This document shows positions 1 to 8,880 of a DNA stretch of 64,000 nucleotides, piece after piece. The translations under genes and the position numbers were made by a program. Numbering within the stretch: position 1 is the stretch's first letter; every line of letters begins with the position of its first letter. A model generated the notes under the pieces. The model was given only the letters and a program-made list of their open reading frames with translations, searched no databases and was not told the origin of the DNA. Location: NCBI RefSeq assembly GCF_001665875.1, contig NZ_LZTA01000128.1, forward strand, positions 1-64,000, read 5' to 3'. Source of the DNA: Mycobacterium sp. 852002-40037_SCH5390672. GTDB taxonomy: Bacteria; Actinomycetota; Actinomycetes; Mycobacteriales; Mycobacteriaceae.

Positions 1-1
1 G

Positions 2-466
2 GTGAACGCCGTCGCCGGTGACACCGGGGGCGGGCGGGTCACCGAACTGGTGGCCCGGCCGCTGCTCGCCGCGCTGCGGCCCGAGCTGGGTTCCATGCTG
101 CAGCCGCTCGGCGGCGAGTACGCGGCCACCCGGGAACTGCTGACTTCGGTGCCGTTCGCTCCGGGCTACGGTGTGGAGATCGGCCTGTTAGTGGACACGT
201 TCGACCGGCTGGGTCTGGACGCGATCGCGCAGGTCAACTTGGGTGTTCGCGCGCACCGCAACCGCCCGCTGGCCGAGTTGGGCGCGATGAGCCGGCAGGT
301 CATCGCCACCCTGCTGTCGCGCTGCGGGATCCCCGACTCCGGGGTCGGTTTGACCCAGTTCGTGGCCGACGGCCCCGGCGGCTCCGATGTTGAGGGCTAC
401 ACCCAGCACACCTCGCCGGTGTCGCTGGCGGACCGGCCGCCAATGCAGATGATCAGGCCCCGGTAG
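2..466 (+). CDS. gpgS: Glucosyl-3-phosphoglycerate synthase, C-terminal part (cut by window edge)
   Basis: Transfers glucose from a nucleotide sugar to 3-phosphoglycerate, the first step of 6-O-methylglucosyl lipopolysaccharide synthesis in mycobacteria. Only the last ~154 residues are in the window; the true start lies to the left, so the GTG at the edge is internal. The segment reads like the C-terminal half of M. tuberculosis Rv1208, with GEYAATRELL, a PGYGVEIG stretch and NLGVRAHRNRPL, in the GT81 fold region that binds the acceptor and the catalytic histidine loop. The stop is TAG at 464-466. It is followed after 59 bases by the DivIVA-domain gene on the same strand, as in M. tuberculosis. 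The extreme C-terminus (after GLTQF) is the most divergent part, as expected for a flexible tail. Confidence 0.93.
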   Translation: MNAVAGDTGGGRVTELVARPLLAALRPELGSMLQPLGGEYAATRELLTSVPFAPGYGVEIGLLVDTFDRLGLDAIAQVNLGVRAHRNRPLAELGAMSRQVIATLLSRCGIPDSGVGLTQFVADGPGGSDVEGYTQHTSPVSLADRPPMQMIRPR

Positions 467-525
467 GCCCGGGCGCGGTCACGCTGACCGTCGCCGTGTC
501 GGCGGCATAGGGCAGTATCGATCAC

Positions 526-885
526 GTGGCGTTGGTGTTGCTGTACCTGGTGGTTCTGGTGCTGGTGGCGATCGTCCTGTTCGGCGCGGCCAGCCTGTTG
601 TTCGGTCGCGGCGAGCAGCTGCCGCCCCTGCCCCGGGGGACGACGGCCACGGTGCTGCCCGCGTTCGGGGTGACCGGCTCCGACGTCGACGCGGTCAAGT
701 TCACCCAGGTGCTGCGCGGTTACAAAACCAGTGAAGTGGACTGGGTGCTGGATCGGCTTGCGCGCGAGCTCGAGGCGCTGCGCGGCCAGCTGGCCGCCGT
801 GCACGCCGCTCCGGGCGTGGGGCAGCAGACCGAGGGCGAATCCGGGGAACCCGACGACGGCGAGGATCGTCAGGACTCAGTGTGA
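526..885 (+). CDS. Small membrane protein with a DivIVA-type motif (Rv1209 homologue)
   Basis: 119 residues from a GTG start. Residues 2-25 form one strong hydrophobic segment, probably a membrane anchor. The middle holds a short DivI1A-like motif, FTQVLRGYKTSEVDWVLDRL (about residues 58-77), which in Wag31/DivIVA relatives is the N-terminal polar-targeting element. The C-terminus is acidic and low complexity. Known family: single-pass DivIVA-domain proteins of actinobacteria, function not established. Its stop overlaps the tagA start by four bases (GTGA at 882-885), so the two are probably translationally coupled. A role at the growing pole is an inference from the motif alone. Confidence 0.8.
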   Translation: MALVLLYLVVLVLVAIVLFGAASLLFGRGEQLPPLPRGTTATVLPAFGVTGSDVDAVKFTQVLRGYKTSEVDWVLDRLARELEALRGQLAAVHAAPGVGQQTEGESGEPDDGEDRQDSV

Positions 886-1463
886 GTGAAGACGAGCTGG
901 TTCGCTGCAGTTGGGCGACCGTGCGGCCCGGACCCGATTTCGAGCTCTACCGCGACTACCACGATCGCGAATGGGGCCAACCGGTGCGCGACGGGGTCGC
1001 GTTGTTCGAGCGGATGAGTCTGGAGGCCTTTCAAAGTGGCCTGTCGTGGCTGATCATCCTGCGGAAACGGGAGAATTTTCGGCGCGCGTTCGACCGATTC
1101 GACATCGCCAAGGTCGCCGGATACACCGATGCCGACGTGCAGCGGCTGATGGCGGATCAGGCAATCGTCCGCAACCGCGCCAAGATTGAGGCGACGATCG
1201 CCAACGCGCGTGCCGCCGCTGAACTGGGAACTTCGGCGGACCTGGCGGACCTGTTGTGGTCATTTGCGCCGTCGCCGCGCGCCCGCCCGTCTGACCCATC
1301 CCAAATCCCCTCGGCCACTGATGAATCGAAGGCCATGGCGCGTGAACTCAAGCGGCGCGGATTCCGGTTCGTGGGGCCGACGACCGCCTATGCGCTGATG
1401 CAGGCGACCGGCATGGTCGACGACCACATTCGCGGTTGCTGGGTGCCCGCAACAGCCTGCTGA
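882..1463 (+). CDS. tagA: DNA-3-methyladenine glycosylase I
   Basis: Base-excision repair enzyme that removes 3-methyladenine from DNA. The 193-residue protein has the Tag family hallmarks: RCSW near the N-terminus and YHDREWG (Cys and His of the zinc site), LFERMSLEAFQSGLSW (substrate-pocket Glu and Trp), LRKRENFRRAF, and the C-terminal DDHIRGCW that supplies the remaining His and Cys ligands. The protein ends only a few residues after the last zinc ligand, slightly shorter than the ~204 residues I recall for M. tuberculosis, but no catalytic element is missing. It starts with GTG inside the stop of the upstream gene (4-base overlap). Confidence 0.92.
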   Translation: MSEDELVRCSWATVRPGPDFELYRDYHDREWGQPVRDGVALFERMSLEAFQSGLSWLIILRKRENFRRAFDRFDIAKVAGYTDADVQRLMADQAIVRNRAKIEATIANARAAAELGTSADLADLLWSFAPSPRARPSDPSQIPSATDESKAMARELKRRGFRFVGPTTAYALMQATGMVDDHIRGCWVPATAC

Positions 1464-1629
1464 GAACACAGATGTGGGTCTTTGTTCAAGTGGTGACCTG
1501 GATAGGGAACAATGGAGGGGTGATTACGCAGTTCGATGCCGGGCATGGCTTGAAGTTCGCTGGCCGGGCATGCTCGGTGCCGACCGGGTCCGCACGGGCG
1601 GGCCGGCTCGAACCTGGAGGGAGCACTCG

Positions 1630-1803
1630 ATGGCGGCGATGAAGCCCCGGACCGGAGACGGTCCTCTGGAAGCAACAAAGGAGGGGCGCGGCATCGTGAT
1701 GCGGGTACCACTTGAAGGAGGCGGTCGACTGGTCGTCGAGCTGACTCCCGACGAAGCCGCTGCCCTCGGTGACGAACTCAAGGGCGTCACGAGTTCCAGC
1801 TAG
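1630..1803 (+). CDS. DUF3117 protein (Rv1211 homologue)
   Basis: A 57-residue protein beginning MAAMKPRTGDGPLEATKEG, nearly invariant across actinobacteria (DUF3117), function unknown. The reading frame is open further upstream, but the ATG at 1630 is preceded by a good ribosome binding site (GGAGG at 1616-1620, 9 bases away) and conservation begins there, so I use this start. No membrane segment or signal peptide. It ends in a Gly/Ser/Thr tail and is convergent with glgM. The 166 bases upstream (1464-1629) hold no gene and presumably carry its promoter. Confidence 0.85.
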   Translation: MAAMKPRTGDGPLEATKEGRGIVMRVPLEGGGRLVVELTPDEAAALGDELKGVTSSS

Positions 1804-1832
1804 GGCTTGCCGCCGAACGGATGTCGGCGGCG

Positions 1833-3005
1833 CTACGCACACACCTTCCGATAGATCTCCAGGGTCTGCTCGGCGACGTGGGCCCAAGAGAACTCCTCGA
1901 CGCAACGCTGGCGTCCTGCCTTGCCGTAGCGCTGCGCTTTTTCGCGGTCGGCGATCAGCTCGTTGACCGCATCGGCCAATCCGGCCTGATACCCGCTCAC
2001 ATCGTCGGGCTCATAATGCACCAGTGTCCCGGTGATCCCGTCAGCGACCACCTCCGGGATTCCGCCGACATCGGAGGCCACCACCGCAGTCGAGCAGGCC
2101 ATCGCCTCCAAATTCACGATCCCCAACGGTTCGTACACCGAGGGGCATACGAAAACTGATGCCGCCGACAAGATTTCGCGTAACTCCCCGATGGGCAGCA
2201 TTTCCCGGATCCAGAACACGCCCGTGCGACTGCGGGCCAGGGCGGCTACGGCGTCGCGAATCTCCTCGGCTATCTCCGGGGTATCGGGGGCGCCGGCGCA
2301 CAACACCACCTGCGCCTCAGGGCTGAACCGGTGGGCGGCCGCCACCAGGTGCGCCAGCCCCTTCTGCCGCGTGATCCGACCCACGAACACCACGATGGGC
2401 CGGGCCGGATCGACGCCGAGTCCGGTCAGCATCGAACCGGTTTGCAACGGCCCCGCCGGGTACCAGACGTCGGCGTCGACCCCGTTACGAATGACGTGCA
2501 CGGCGCTGGGATCCAGTGCGGGATAGACGCGCAGGACGTCCTCGCGCATCGCGGAGCTGACCGCAATAACGGCATCGGCGGCCAGCACCGCGGTCTGCTC
2601 GACCCAGCTTGAGATCCGGTAGCCGCCACCGAGTTGCTCGGCCTTCCACGGGCGCAGCGGCTCGAGCGAATGCGCGGTCAAGACGTGCGGGATGCCGTAA
2701 AGCAGCGCGGCCAGATGCCCGGCCATGCCGGCGTACCAGGTGTGTGAATGCACCACGGCGGCCCCCGATGCCGCATTGGCCATCATCAGGTCGGCCGACA
2801 GGGTCGACATCGCCGCGTTCGCGCCCTGCAGCCGCGGGTCGGGCTGGTGCGCCTGCACTCCCTGGGCACCCGGACGCGGTGCGCCCATGCAATGCACATC
2901 GACCGCGCACAGCCGGCGCAGCTGGGCGACGAGTTCGGTGACGTGTACTCCCGCTCCGCCGTAGACCTCCGGTGGGTACTCCCGCGTCATCATCGCCACC
3001 CGCAT
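1833..3005 (-). CDS. glgM: GT4 glycosyltransferase of the GlgA/GlgM type (maltose-1-phosphate synthase)
   Basis: In M. tuberculosis the orthologue Rv1212c makes maltose-1-phosphate from ADP-glucose and glucose-1-phosphate, feeding the GlgE alpha-glucan pathway. 390 residues. N-terminal GT-B domain starts MRVAMMTREYPPEVYGGAG. The nucleotide-sugar site is marked by FVGRITRQKG (Arg210, Lys215) and the E-x7-E motif of GT4 retaining enzymes is Glu292/Glu300 in YEPLGIVNLEAM. I chose the ATG at 3005 because similarity begins there; 62 upstream in-frame codons look non-coding. It is divergent from glgC, which makes its ADP-glucose donor, with 170 bases between the starts. Confidence 0.93.
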   Translation of the reverse strand: MRVAMMTREYPPEVYGGAGVHVTELVAQLRRLCAVDVHCMGAPRPGAQGVQAHQPDPRLQGANAAMSTLSADLMMANAASGAAVVHSHTWYAGMAGHLAALLYGIPHVLTAHSLEPLRPWKAEQLGGGYRISSWVEQTAVLAADAVIAVSSAMREDVLRVYPALDPSAVHVIRNGVDADVWYPAGPLQTGSMLTGLGVDPARPIVVFVGRITRQKGLAHLVAAAHRFSPEAQVVLCAGAPDTPEIAEEIRDAVAALARSRTGVFWIREMLPIGELREILSAASVFVCPSVYEPLGIVNLEAMACSTAVVASDVGGIPEVVADGITGTLVHYEPDDVSGYQAGLADAVNELIADREKAQRYGKAGRQRCVEEFSWAHVAEQTLEIYRKVCA

Positions 3006-3162
3006 ACCCGAACGGTAGTTCGCCGGTCGGGTCCCCCGCGAGTCGGGTTGGCCACCCAGTGCGGACGATGTTTGCGACGTGCGCGGCCAAATACCTTGAC
3101 AGACAGCCCCACAGAACTTCGCCAATCGACCCTGCCCCCTGGCAGCCCTTCGCAACGGCCGA

Positions 3163-3168
3163 TAGGTT
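3163..3168 (+). promoter_or_regulatory. Predicted -10 of glgC, leaderless spacing
   Basis: TAGGTT fits the mycobacterial TANNNT -10 and lies 7 bases before the glgC ATG, so transcription would begin at or next to the start codon. No ribosome binding site is seen. Prediction from sequence only. Confidence 0.5.
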
Positions 3169-3175
3169 TGACACC

Positions 3176-4390
3176 ATGAGGGAAGCGCCACACGTGCTGG
3201 GTATCGTCCTGGCCGGCGGTGAGGGCAAGCGGCTGTATCCGCTGACCGCGGACCGCGCCAAGCCCGCGGTTCCCTTCGGTGGCGCCTATCGACTGATCGA
3301 CTTCGTCCTGTCCAACCTCGTCAATGCCCGGTATCTGCGCATCTGCGTTCTGACCCAGTACAAGTCGCATTCCCTGGACCGTCACATCTCGCAGAATTGG
3401 CGGTTGTCCGGCCTGGCCGGTGAGTACATCACCCCGGTGCCCGCGCAGCAGCGCCTCGGCCCCCGCTGGTACACGGGCTCGGCCGACGCGATCTACCAAT
3501 CGCTCAACCTGATCTATGACGAAGACCCCGACTACATAGTGGTTTTCGGTGCCGACCACGTGTACCGGATGGACCCCGAACAGATGGTCCGATTCCACAT
3601 CGACAGCGGCGCCGGCGCGACGGTCGCGGGCATCCGGGTACCGCGCGGCGAAGCCACCGCGTTCGGCTGCATCGACTCCGACGAATCGGGCCGCATCCGC
3701 AACTTCGTGGAGAAGCCCCTGGATCCGCCGGGAACCCCGGATGACCCCGAGGCGACGTTCGTGTCGATGGGCAATTACATCTTCACCACCAAGGTGCTCA
3801 TCGACGCGATCCGCGCGGACGCCGACGATGACCATTCCGATCACGACATGGGCGGTGACATCATCCCGCGACTGGTCGATGACGGGATGGCCGCGGTGTA
3901 CGACTTCAGCGACAACGAGGTCCCCGGCGCCACCGATCGGGACCGGGCCTACTGGCGCGATGTGGGAACGCTGGACGCGTTCTACGACGCGCACATGGAC
4001 CTGGTGTCGGTGCACCCGGTGTTCAACCTGTACAACAAGCGCTGGCCGATCCGCGGGGAGTCGGAGAACCTGGCGCCGGCCAAGTTCGTCAACGGCGGTT
4101 CCGCGCAGGAGTCGGTGGTGGGTGCCGGCAGCATCATCTCGGCGGCTTCGGTGCGCAACTCGGTGCTGTCGTCCAATGTGGTGGTCGACGACGGCGCGAT
4201 CGTGGAGGGCAGCGTGATCATGCCCGGCGCCCGGGTCGGCCGCGGCGCGGTGGTGCGCCACGCGATCCTGGACAAGAACGTCGTCGTCGGTCCGGGCGAG
4301 ATGGTGGGCGTGGATCTGGAAAAGGACCGGGAGCGCTTCGCGATCAGCGCCGGCGGCGTGGTCGCGGTGGGCAAGGGCGTCTGGATCTAG
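3176..4390 (+). CDS. glgC: Glucose-1-phosphate adenylyltransferase
   Basis: Makes ADP-glucose from ATP and glucose-1-phosphate, the donor for glycogen and, through GlgM, for maltose-1-phosphate. 404 residues, the family length. N-terminal nucleotidyltransferase domain with LAGGEGKRLYPLTADRAKPA (nucleotide loop), GSADAIYQS, VVFGADHVYRMD (metal Asp) and FVEKP (substrate Lys); C-terminal left-handed beta-helix hexapeptide repeats from about residue 300. The ATG at 3176 is the first Met of the conserved protein; the frame stays open upstream but that part has no similarity. The next locus on the opposite strand is a decayed hydrolase. Confidence 0.96.
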   Translation: MREAPHVLGIVLAGGEGKRLYPLTADRAKPAVPFGGAYRLIDFVLSNLVNARYLRICVLTQYKSHSLDRHISQNWRLSGLAGEYITPVPAQQRLGPRWYTGSADAIYQSLNLIYDEDPDYIVVFGADHVYRMDPEQMVRFHIDSGAGATVAGIRVPRGEATAFGCIDSDESGRIRNFVEKPLDPPGTPDDPEATFVSMGNYIFTTKVLIDAIRADADDDHSDHDMGGDIIPRLVDDGMAAVYDFSDNEVPGATDRDRAYWRDVGTLDAFYDAHMDLVSVHPVFNLYNKRWPIRGESENLAPAKFVNGGSAQESVVGAGSIISAASVRNSVLSSNVVVDDGAIVEGSVIMPGARVGRGAVVRHAILDKNVVVGPGEMVGVDLEKDRERFAISAGGVVAVGKGVWI

Positions 4391-4869
4391 CGCTGCGACG
4401 ACGCGGTCCGGTCAGGCGGGACACCCCGAGCATGACCACATCGCCGTCGCTGCACCGCTGTCCGGCGATCCACTGCGCCAGGTCGTAGGTGTCCTCGGCT
4501 TCTTGGGAGACAGTAAGTTTTCCGGTGCCGTCGGAATGGCCGCAGCCGCGGGAGTCGGCGTTCACCACGACGAAGCCGTGCACGGTCCACCCTGCCGGAT
4601 CCGGTGCCTCCCAACCAGTCCGGGTGGAAAAGGCGACCGGTTGCGGCTGGCGTATCACGCGGTACTGCGTGGAGAACGTCGTCTTGTTGCCGCGCCGGGT
4701 CGGCAGGTCGTCCTTGCCGTAGGGGTGAATGCTCAGGATGACCGGTTGGGGTACGGCCCGGTCGCCACCTGCGTGAAAAACGTTGATCCGCAACATCATT
4801 CGTCCCGCGCGGCGATGGCCACGTCTCGCTCGACATGCAGACCGTTGGGTGGTCGGTGACGGTGACGGG
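4391..4869 (-). pseudogene. Remnant of a CocE/NonD-type alpha/beta hydrolase (Rv1215c-like), frameshifted and truncated
   Basis: On the minus strand one frame reads HVERDVAIAARDE and stops; after a frame change the next reads MLRINVFHAGGDRAVPQPV, then FVVVNADSRGCGHSDGTG and DLAQWIAGQRC. These are consecutive pieces of a CocE-type (Xaa-Pro dipeptidyl-peptidase S15 family) N-terminal domain. The frameshift lies near 4798-4802. The frame reaches the nucleophile region as VVMLGVSRL, where the family has GxSYL, and then turns into arginine-rich non-homologous sequence next to the glgC stop. The rest of the hydrolase (M. tuberculosis copy ~560 residues) is missing. The gene is therefore broken twice and lacks catalytic Asp and His. 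Confidence 0.75.
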
Positions 4870-4988
4870 GGGCGGGCGATGCCGCGACCTGTTCAAGGCG
4901 TAGCCCAGCACGTCGGGGCGCCACGGACGGTCAAGGGCCGGTGGCCGATTGGGCAGCACGCGAATACCCTGAGCGGCCGGCCCGGTGG

Positions 4989-5663
4989 CTACCAGACGTA
5001 GGGCACCATCCGGTAGCCCACGCGTTGGGCGTATTCGCGGTATCCGGGTAGTTCCCGGGTCAGCAGCTGTTCTTCGTCGAGGATGCGCAGCGTGAGCACC
5101 AGGGTGCCCGGGATGAGGAAGAGTAGTCCCCAGTAAGAGCCGAGCGCCAGGGGGATACCGACCATCATGATCACATTTCCGACGTACATCGGGTGACGCA
5201 CGAACTTATACAGGCCGTCGGAAACAACTGTCTGCCCGGTTTCCACGGTGACCGTGGCCGCGGCATAACTGTTCTGGACGATCACCAACATGGCGATGCC
5301 GAGCCCCGTCGTCACCAGCGCGTCGCCGAGCACCGACAGCCAGGGCGGCACCGACGACCAGCCGAACCGATGATCGAGCGCACTGAACACCATCGTCGCG
5401 AACAGACCCAGAAACGAGCCGGTGATGATGAACTTCTGAGCCTTTCGGGGTTCCGCCCGCGGGCCCGCGCGCATGCGGCGCTGCAGGGCCGCGGGATTGG
5501 TCCGGCCCAGGTAGACGGTGGGGACGATGGTGGCCACCGTGAACACGGCGATGAAGAGCCACGCCTGCCAGTAGTGCAGCGTGCCGGCCGGCAGGAGCAG
5601 GATCAAGATCCACGAGAGGATGCCCCAGACGGATGTCGCCGTTATCCGGATTCCGGTCTTCAT
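4989..5663 (-). CDS. ICMT-family membrane methyltransferase (Rv1216c homologue)
   Basis: 224 residues, an integral membrane protein with about five hydrophobic segments. The C-terminal part carries the isoprenylcysteine carboxyl methyltransferase signature: DGLYKFVRHPMYVGN (about residues 150-164) followed by a hydrophobic stretch and ELPGYREYAQRVGYRMVP with the conserved Glu and Tyr/Arg of the SAM site. Substrate unknown; bacterial relatives methylate diverse small or lipid substrates. The start at 5663 gives the same length I recall for M. tuberculosis Rv1216c and lies 7 bases after the permease stop, so it is probably the last gene of the Rv1219c-Rv1216c-type operon. Confidence 0.8.
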   Translation of the reverse strand: MKTGIRITATSVWGILSWILILLLPAGTLHYWQAWLFIAVFTVATIVPTVYLGRTNPAALQRRMRAGPRAEPRKAQKFIITGSFLGLFATMVFSALDHRFGWSSVPPWLSVLGDALVTTGLGIAMLVIVQNSYAAATVTVETGQTVVSDGLYKFVRHPMYVGNVIMMVGIPLALGSYWGLLFLIPGTLVLTLRILDEEQLLTRELPGYREYAQRVGYRMVPYVW

Positions 5664-5670
5664 CGCGCTC

Positions 5671-7314
5671 CTAGCAGCGTAGATCGCGGCGCCGAAGAGC
5701 CATGGCACCGAGAATCATCAACCCTACGTCGATGGCCAGTAGCCACAACAGTGGTACGACGGTGAAATCTGCGCCGATCCGCGGGATGTGTGCGAAGGGT
5801 TCCAGGTCGAGCAACCACTGCGAGAACCCGGCCAACGACCCGATCAGGTACAGGGCGACGAAGCCGATCAGCACACCCCAGGCCACCGGCGTCAGGCGCG
5901 GCGCGACGCCGAACACACAGACCGTCACGGCCGACAACAACCACACCGCGGGCAGTTGAACGGCCGCGCTTGCCACGACCATCGGCAATTTGGCGCCGAC
6001 ATCGCCGACCGCGACGCCGTAGACAACACCGGCGGTCAGCCCGCTGGCCAGCATCGCCACCGCGGATCCGGCCAGCGCGGTCGCCAAATGGCTTGCCAGC
6101 CAACGGGTTCGCGACACCGCACCGGCCAGCACCGTTTCGGCTCGCTGGCTCGACTCTTCCTGGTGTAACCGCAACGTGAGCGAGACGGCGAATGCCGCGG
6201 CAACCATGCCCATCATGGCGAACGCGACGGCGATGAACGCCTCCTCGAGGGCGCTGGTGCCGCCCATCCGCGCGACGATGTCGCGCGCCACGCCGCTGCC
6301 GCCCAGCTCATCGCCGATGCCGTGCACCACGCTGCCGATCAGCAGGCCATACAAGCACAACCCCACCGTCCACAGCAGCAGCGCGGCGCGGTCCAGCCGC
6401 CACGTCAGCCCGAACACGTTGCCCAGCGCCGGCCCGGCGCTGGCCGGGCCGGGCCGCTCCGCGATCAGCCCGGCGCCGACGTCGCGGCCGGCCAGCAACC
6501 GATACGCCAGCACGGTCAACACGGCCGTCGTCACCAGGTGCAGCACCAGCACCCACCACCGGTCGCCCGCATACGGTTTGACCTGCAGCGACCACCCCAG
6601 CGGGGAGAGCCACGAGAGCGTGCCGTCACCGGCGTCGCCGACGGCGCGCAGGGTGAACGCGGCGCCCAATACGGCGAATGCGGCGCCGCGGGCGAACCGG
6701 GCGCTCGGCGACAGCTGCGCGGTCACCGCGGCGACGGCGGTGAATACCAGGCCGGAGCAGGCCAGCGCCGCCCCGAAGGCCAGCGACCCGCCGGCCGGGA
6801 CGTCGGTGCCCAACAGCCCGGCCGCACCGATCGCGCCGGTGGCAATCGATGCTCCGAACGACAGCAGCAGCGCCGCGCTCAGTCCGGCGTAGCGACCGAT
6901 CGCGGTCGAGTCCACCAACTCGGTCCGACCGTTCTCCTCGTCGGCGCGGGTATGCCGGATCACCGTGAGGATGACGGCCACCGCGATCAACACATGGAAC
7001 ATGCCGGCTTTCCAAATCCCCACGGCACCAAGGCTGTTGTTGTAGATCTGGCCGTAGAGGGCGCGCTGGGCCGGGCTGGCCATGATGGAGGCCGCGAAAC
7101 CGGCGCGGCCGGCCTCGGTGGGGTAGATCTTTTCGATGCTGCCGACGTATACCGTAGCCAACGGTACCGACAGCAGCAGCACCCACAACGGCATCGAGAC
7201 CCGGTCGCGGCGCAGGTAGAGGCGCAGCATCGCGAGCGTCCCGGCGAAATTCGAACTATGAAGCGGCGCAGGCGATGCCGACGCGAACGATCGGTCCAGT
7301 GTTGTGGTGCTCAT
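5671..7314 (-). CDS. ABC-2 type exporter permease (Rv1217c homologue)
   Basis: 547 residues with about 12 hydrophobic segments arranged as two six-helix halves, the layout of a fused ABC-2 permease. Its start overlaps the ATPase stop by four bases (ATGA, 7311-7314), so the pair forms one transporter. In M. tuberculosis the Rv1217c-Rv1218c pair is described as a multidrug efflux system repressed by the adjacent TetR protein; substrate here is inferred from that. No substrate-binding protein is nearby, consistent with export. Confidence 0.88.
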   Translation of the reverse strand: MSTTTLDRSFASASPAPLHSSNFAGTLAMLRLYLRRDRVSMPLWVLLLSVPLATVYVGSIEKIYPTEAGRAGFAASIMASPAQRALYGQIYNNSLGAVGIWKAGMFHVLIAVAVILTVIRHTRADEENGRTELVDSTAIGRYAGLSAALLLSFGASIATGAIGAAGLLGTDVPAGGSLAFGAALACSGLVFTAVAAVTAQLSPSARFARGAAFAVLGAAFTLRAVGDAGDGTLSWLSPLGWSLQVKPYAGDRWWVLVLHLVTTAVLTVLAYRLLAGRDVGAGLIAERPGPASAGPALGNVFGLTWRLDRAALLLWTVGLCLYGLLIGSVVHGIGDELGGSGVARDIVARMGGTSALEEAFIAVAFAMMGMVAAAFAVSLTLRLHQEESSQRAETVLAGAVSRTRWLASHLATALAGSAVAMLASGLTAGVVYGVAVGDVGAKLPMVVASAAVQLPAVWLLSAVTVCVFGVAPRLTPVAWGVLIGFVALYLIGSLAGFSQWLLDLEPFAHIPRIGADFTVVPLLWLLAIDVGLMILGAMALRRRDLRC

Positions 7315-8252
7315 GACAGCGAGACCCTTGCCGCATCGCGTCCGTGCCGACCGTCGCCGCCCGAGGTGTCGTAGTGGCGCAGGAACAGCTCTTCGAGAGT
7401 CGGCGGCTGGCTGACAAGACTGCGCACCCCGGCATCGCCGAGCACGCGGATGAGCTCACCCAGGCTTTCGCTGTCGACCTGGGCGCGCAGCGTATTGCCC
7501 TCGACGCTGACGTCCTCCACCCCTTTGATGCGCCTGAGATCACCTGGATCACCGGTCATTTCGGCCTTGATCGAGGTGCGGCTCAGGTGTCGCATCGAGT
7601 TCAGCGAACCGCTTTCGATGGTCTTGCCGTCCCGAATGATCGTCACCCTTTCGCACAACGCTTCCGTTTCGGCCAGGATGTGGCTGGACAACAACACCGT
7701 CGTGCCCCGGTCGCGGGCTTGTGCCACGCATTGTTGAAACACGTTCTCCATCAACGGGTCCAGGCCGCTGCTCGGCTCATCCAGGAGCAGCAGCCTGGCG
7801 TGCGACGAGAACGCCGAAATCAGGGAGACCTTCTGGCGGTTGCCCTTGGAATACGTGCGCGCCTTCTTGTGCGGGTCCAGATCGAAGCGTTCGATCAGCT
7901 CGGCGCGGCGCTTCTTGTCGATGCCGCCTCGCATGCGGGCCAGTAAATCGATGGTTTCGCCGCCGGTCAGCGAGGGCCACAACGTCACGTCGCCTGGAAC
8001 GTAGGCGATTTGGCGATGCAGGGCGACGGCCTGAGTCCACGGGTCGCCGCCGAGCAGTCGTACAGTGCCCCCGTCGGCCTTCACCAGACCCAGCAGGACG
8101 CGGATGGTCGTCGACTTCCCCGCGCCGTTGGGCCCGAGGAACCCGTGGACTTCGCCTTCCTGCACCGTGAGGTCCAGGCCGTCCAGCGCCCGCACCGAAC
8201 CGAAATTCTTGGTGAGACCTCGGATCTCGATGGGGGCGTTTTCAGTTGGCAT
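7311..8252 (-). CDS. ABC exporter ATP-binding protein (Rv1218c homologue)
   Basis: 313 residues. Walker A GPNGAGKSTT (about residues 39-48), Q-loop IAYVPGD, a variant signature YSKGNRQKVSL in place of LSGGQ, Walker B LLLLDEPSSGLDP and the switch His in LSSHIL. This is the DrrA/CcmA-like class that pairs with ABC-2 permeases. A C-terminal ~90-residue domain follows the nucleotide-binding domain. It overlaps the TetR gene upstream by 11 bases and the permease downstream by 4, so the three are one transcription unit. Confidence 0.93.
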   Translation of the reverse strand: MPTENAPIEIRGLTKNFGSVRALDGLDLTVQEGEVHGFLGPNGAGKSTTIRVLLGLVKADGGTVRLLGGDPWTQAVALHRQIAYVPGDVTLWPSLTGGETIDLLARMRGGIDKKRRAELIERFDLDPHKKARTYSKGNRQKVSLISAFSSHARLLLLDEPSSGLDPLMENVFQQCVAQARDRGTTVLLSSHILAETEALCERVTIIRDGKTIESGSLNSMRHLSRTSIKAEMTGDPGDLRRIKGVEDVSVEGNTLRAQVDSESLGELIRVLGDAGVRSLVSQPPTLEELFLRHYDTSGGDGRHGRDAARVSLS

Positions 8253-8880
8253 CAGATTCTCCTTGATCTTCGGCGGCCAGGAATGCGTCGTACATGGTCC
8301 GGTCGGTCAGCAGTCCCTCGGTGTAGACCTCGAGCGCGGGCAATACCATGTCGCGCGAGTAATCGCGCAGCACCGCCCGCAGATCAGTGGGGGTCTCATG
8401 CATTTGGATGTAGAGAAGGAAGCCGCCCCCGCCGGTGATCGCCAGATATCTGGCCCTGGCCTGGGGGTCGCGGCTGGGCTTGACCGTCCCGGCGCGCACG
8501 CCCTCTTCCATGTATTCCTCGGCGTTGTCAATCATCTTGCGCCACAGCATGTTTGCCAGGGCTCCGCCGGCTTGCATGCTGCGCACCAGATACGCCATCA
8601 GTGGCGCGTACTCCTCGATCTCGGCCATCTGGGCGAACCACGTGGCTGGGTCGTTGGATTGCAGCGCGTCGGACTTGGTGCCACGGATCGTCTCGGCGAT
8701 GTAGTCCTCGCAGGCCTTGCGCAGGCCTTCCTTGGAGCCGAAGTGATGGATGACCAGCGCGGCACTCACGCCGGCCGCTTCGGCGATGGCGCGAAGTCCG
8801 ACGCCGAACCCGTGCTCGCCGAATTGCTCGATCGCCGCATCTCGGATCCGGGCGGCGGCCGTCAGGTCGGCTGAACGCAT
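8242..8880 (-). CDS. TetR-family repressor of the ABC exporter (Rv1219c homologue)
   Basis: 212 residues. N-terminal helix-turn-helix domain with RIRDAAIEQFGEHGF and LRAIAEAAGVSAALVIHHFGSKEGL (about residues 11-51), then an all-helical ligand-binding domain rich in Met and Gly. First gene of the operon it presumably controls; its stop overlaps the ATPase start. The start at 8880 appears leaderless, and two near-identical palindromes flank the -10 (see 8871-8906). Autorepression is therefore very likely, from sequence layout plus what is known of the M. tuberculosis orthologue. Confidence 0.93.
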   Translation of the reverse strand: MRSADLTAAARIRDAAIEQFGEHGFGVGLRAIAEAAGVSAALVIHHFGSKEGLRKACEDYIAETIRGTKSDALQSNDPATWFAQMAEIEEYAPLMAYLVRSMQAGGALANMLWRKMIDNAEEYMEEGVRAGTVKPSRDPQARARYLAITGGGGFLLYIQMHETPTDLRAVLRDYSRDMVLPALEVYTEGLLTDRTMYDAFLAAEDQGESDAN

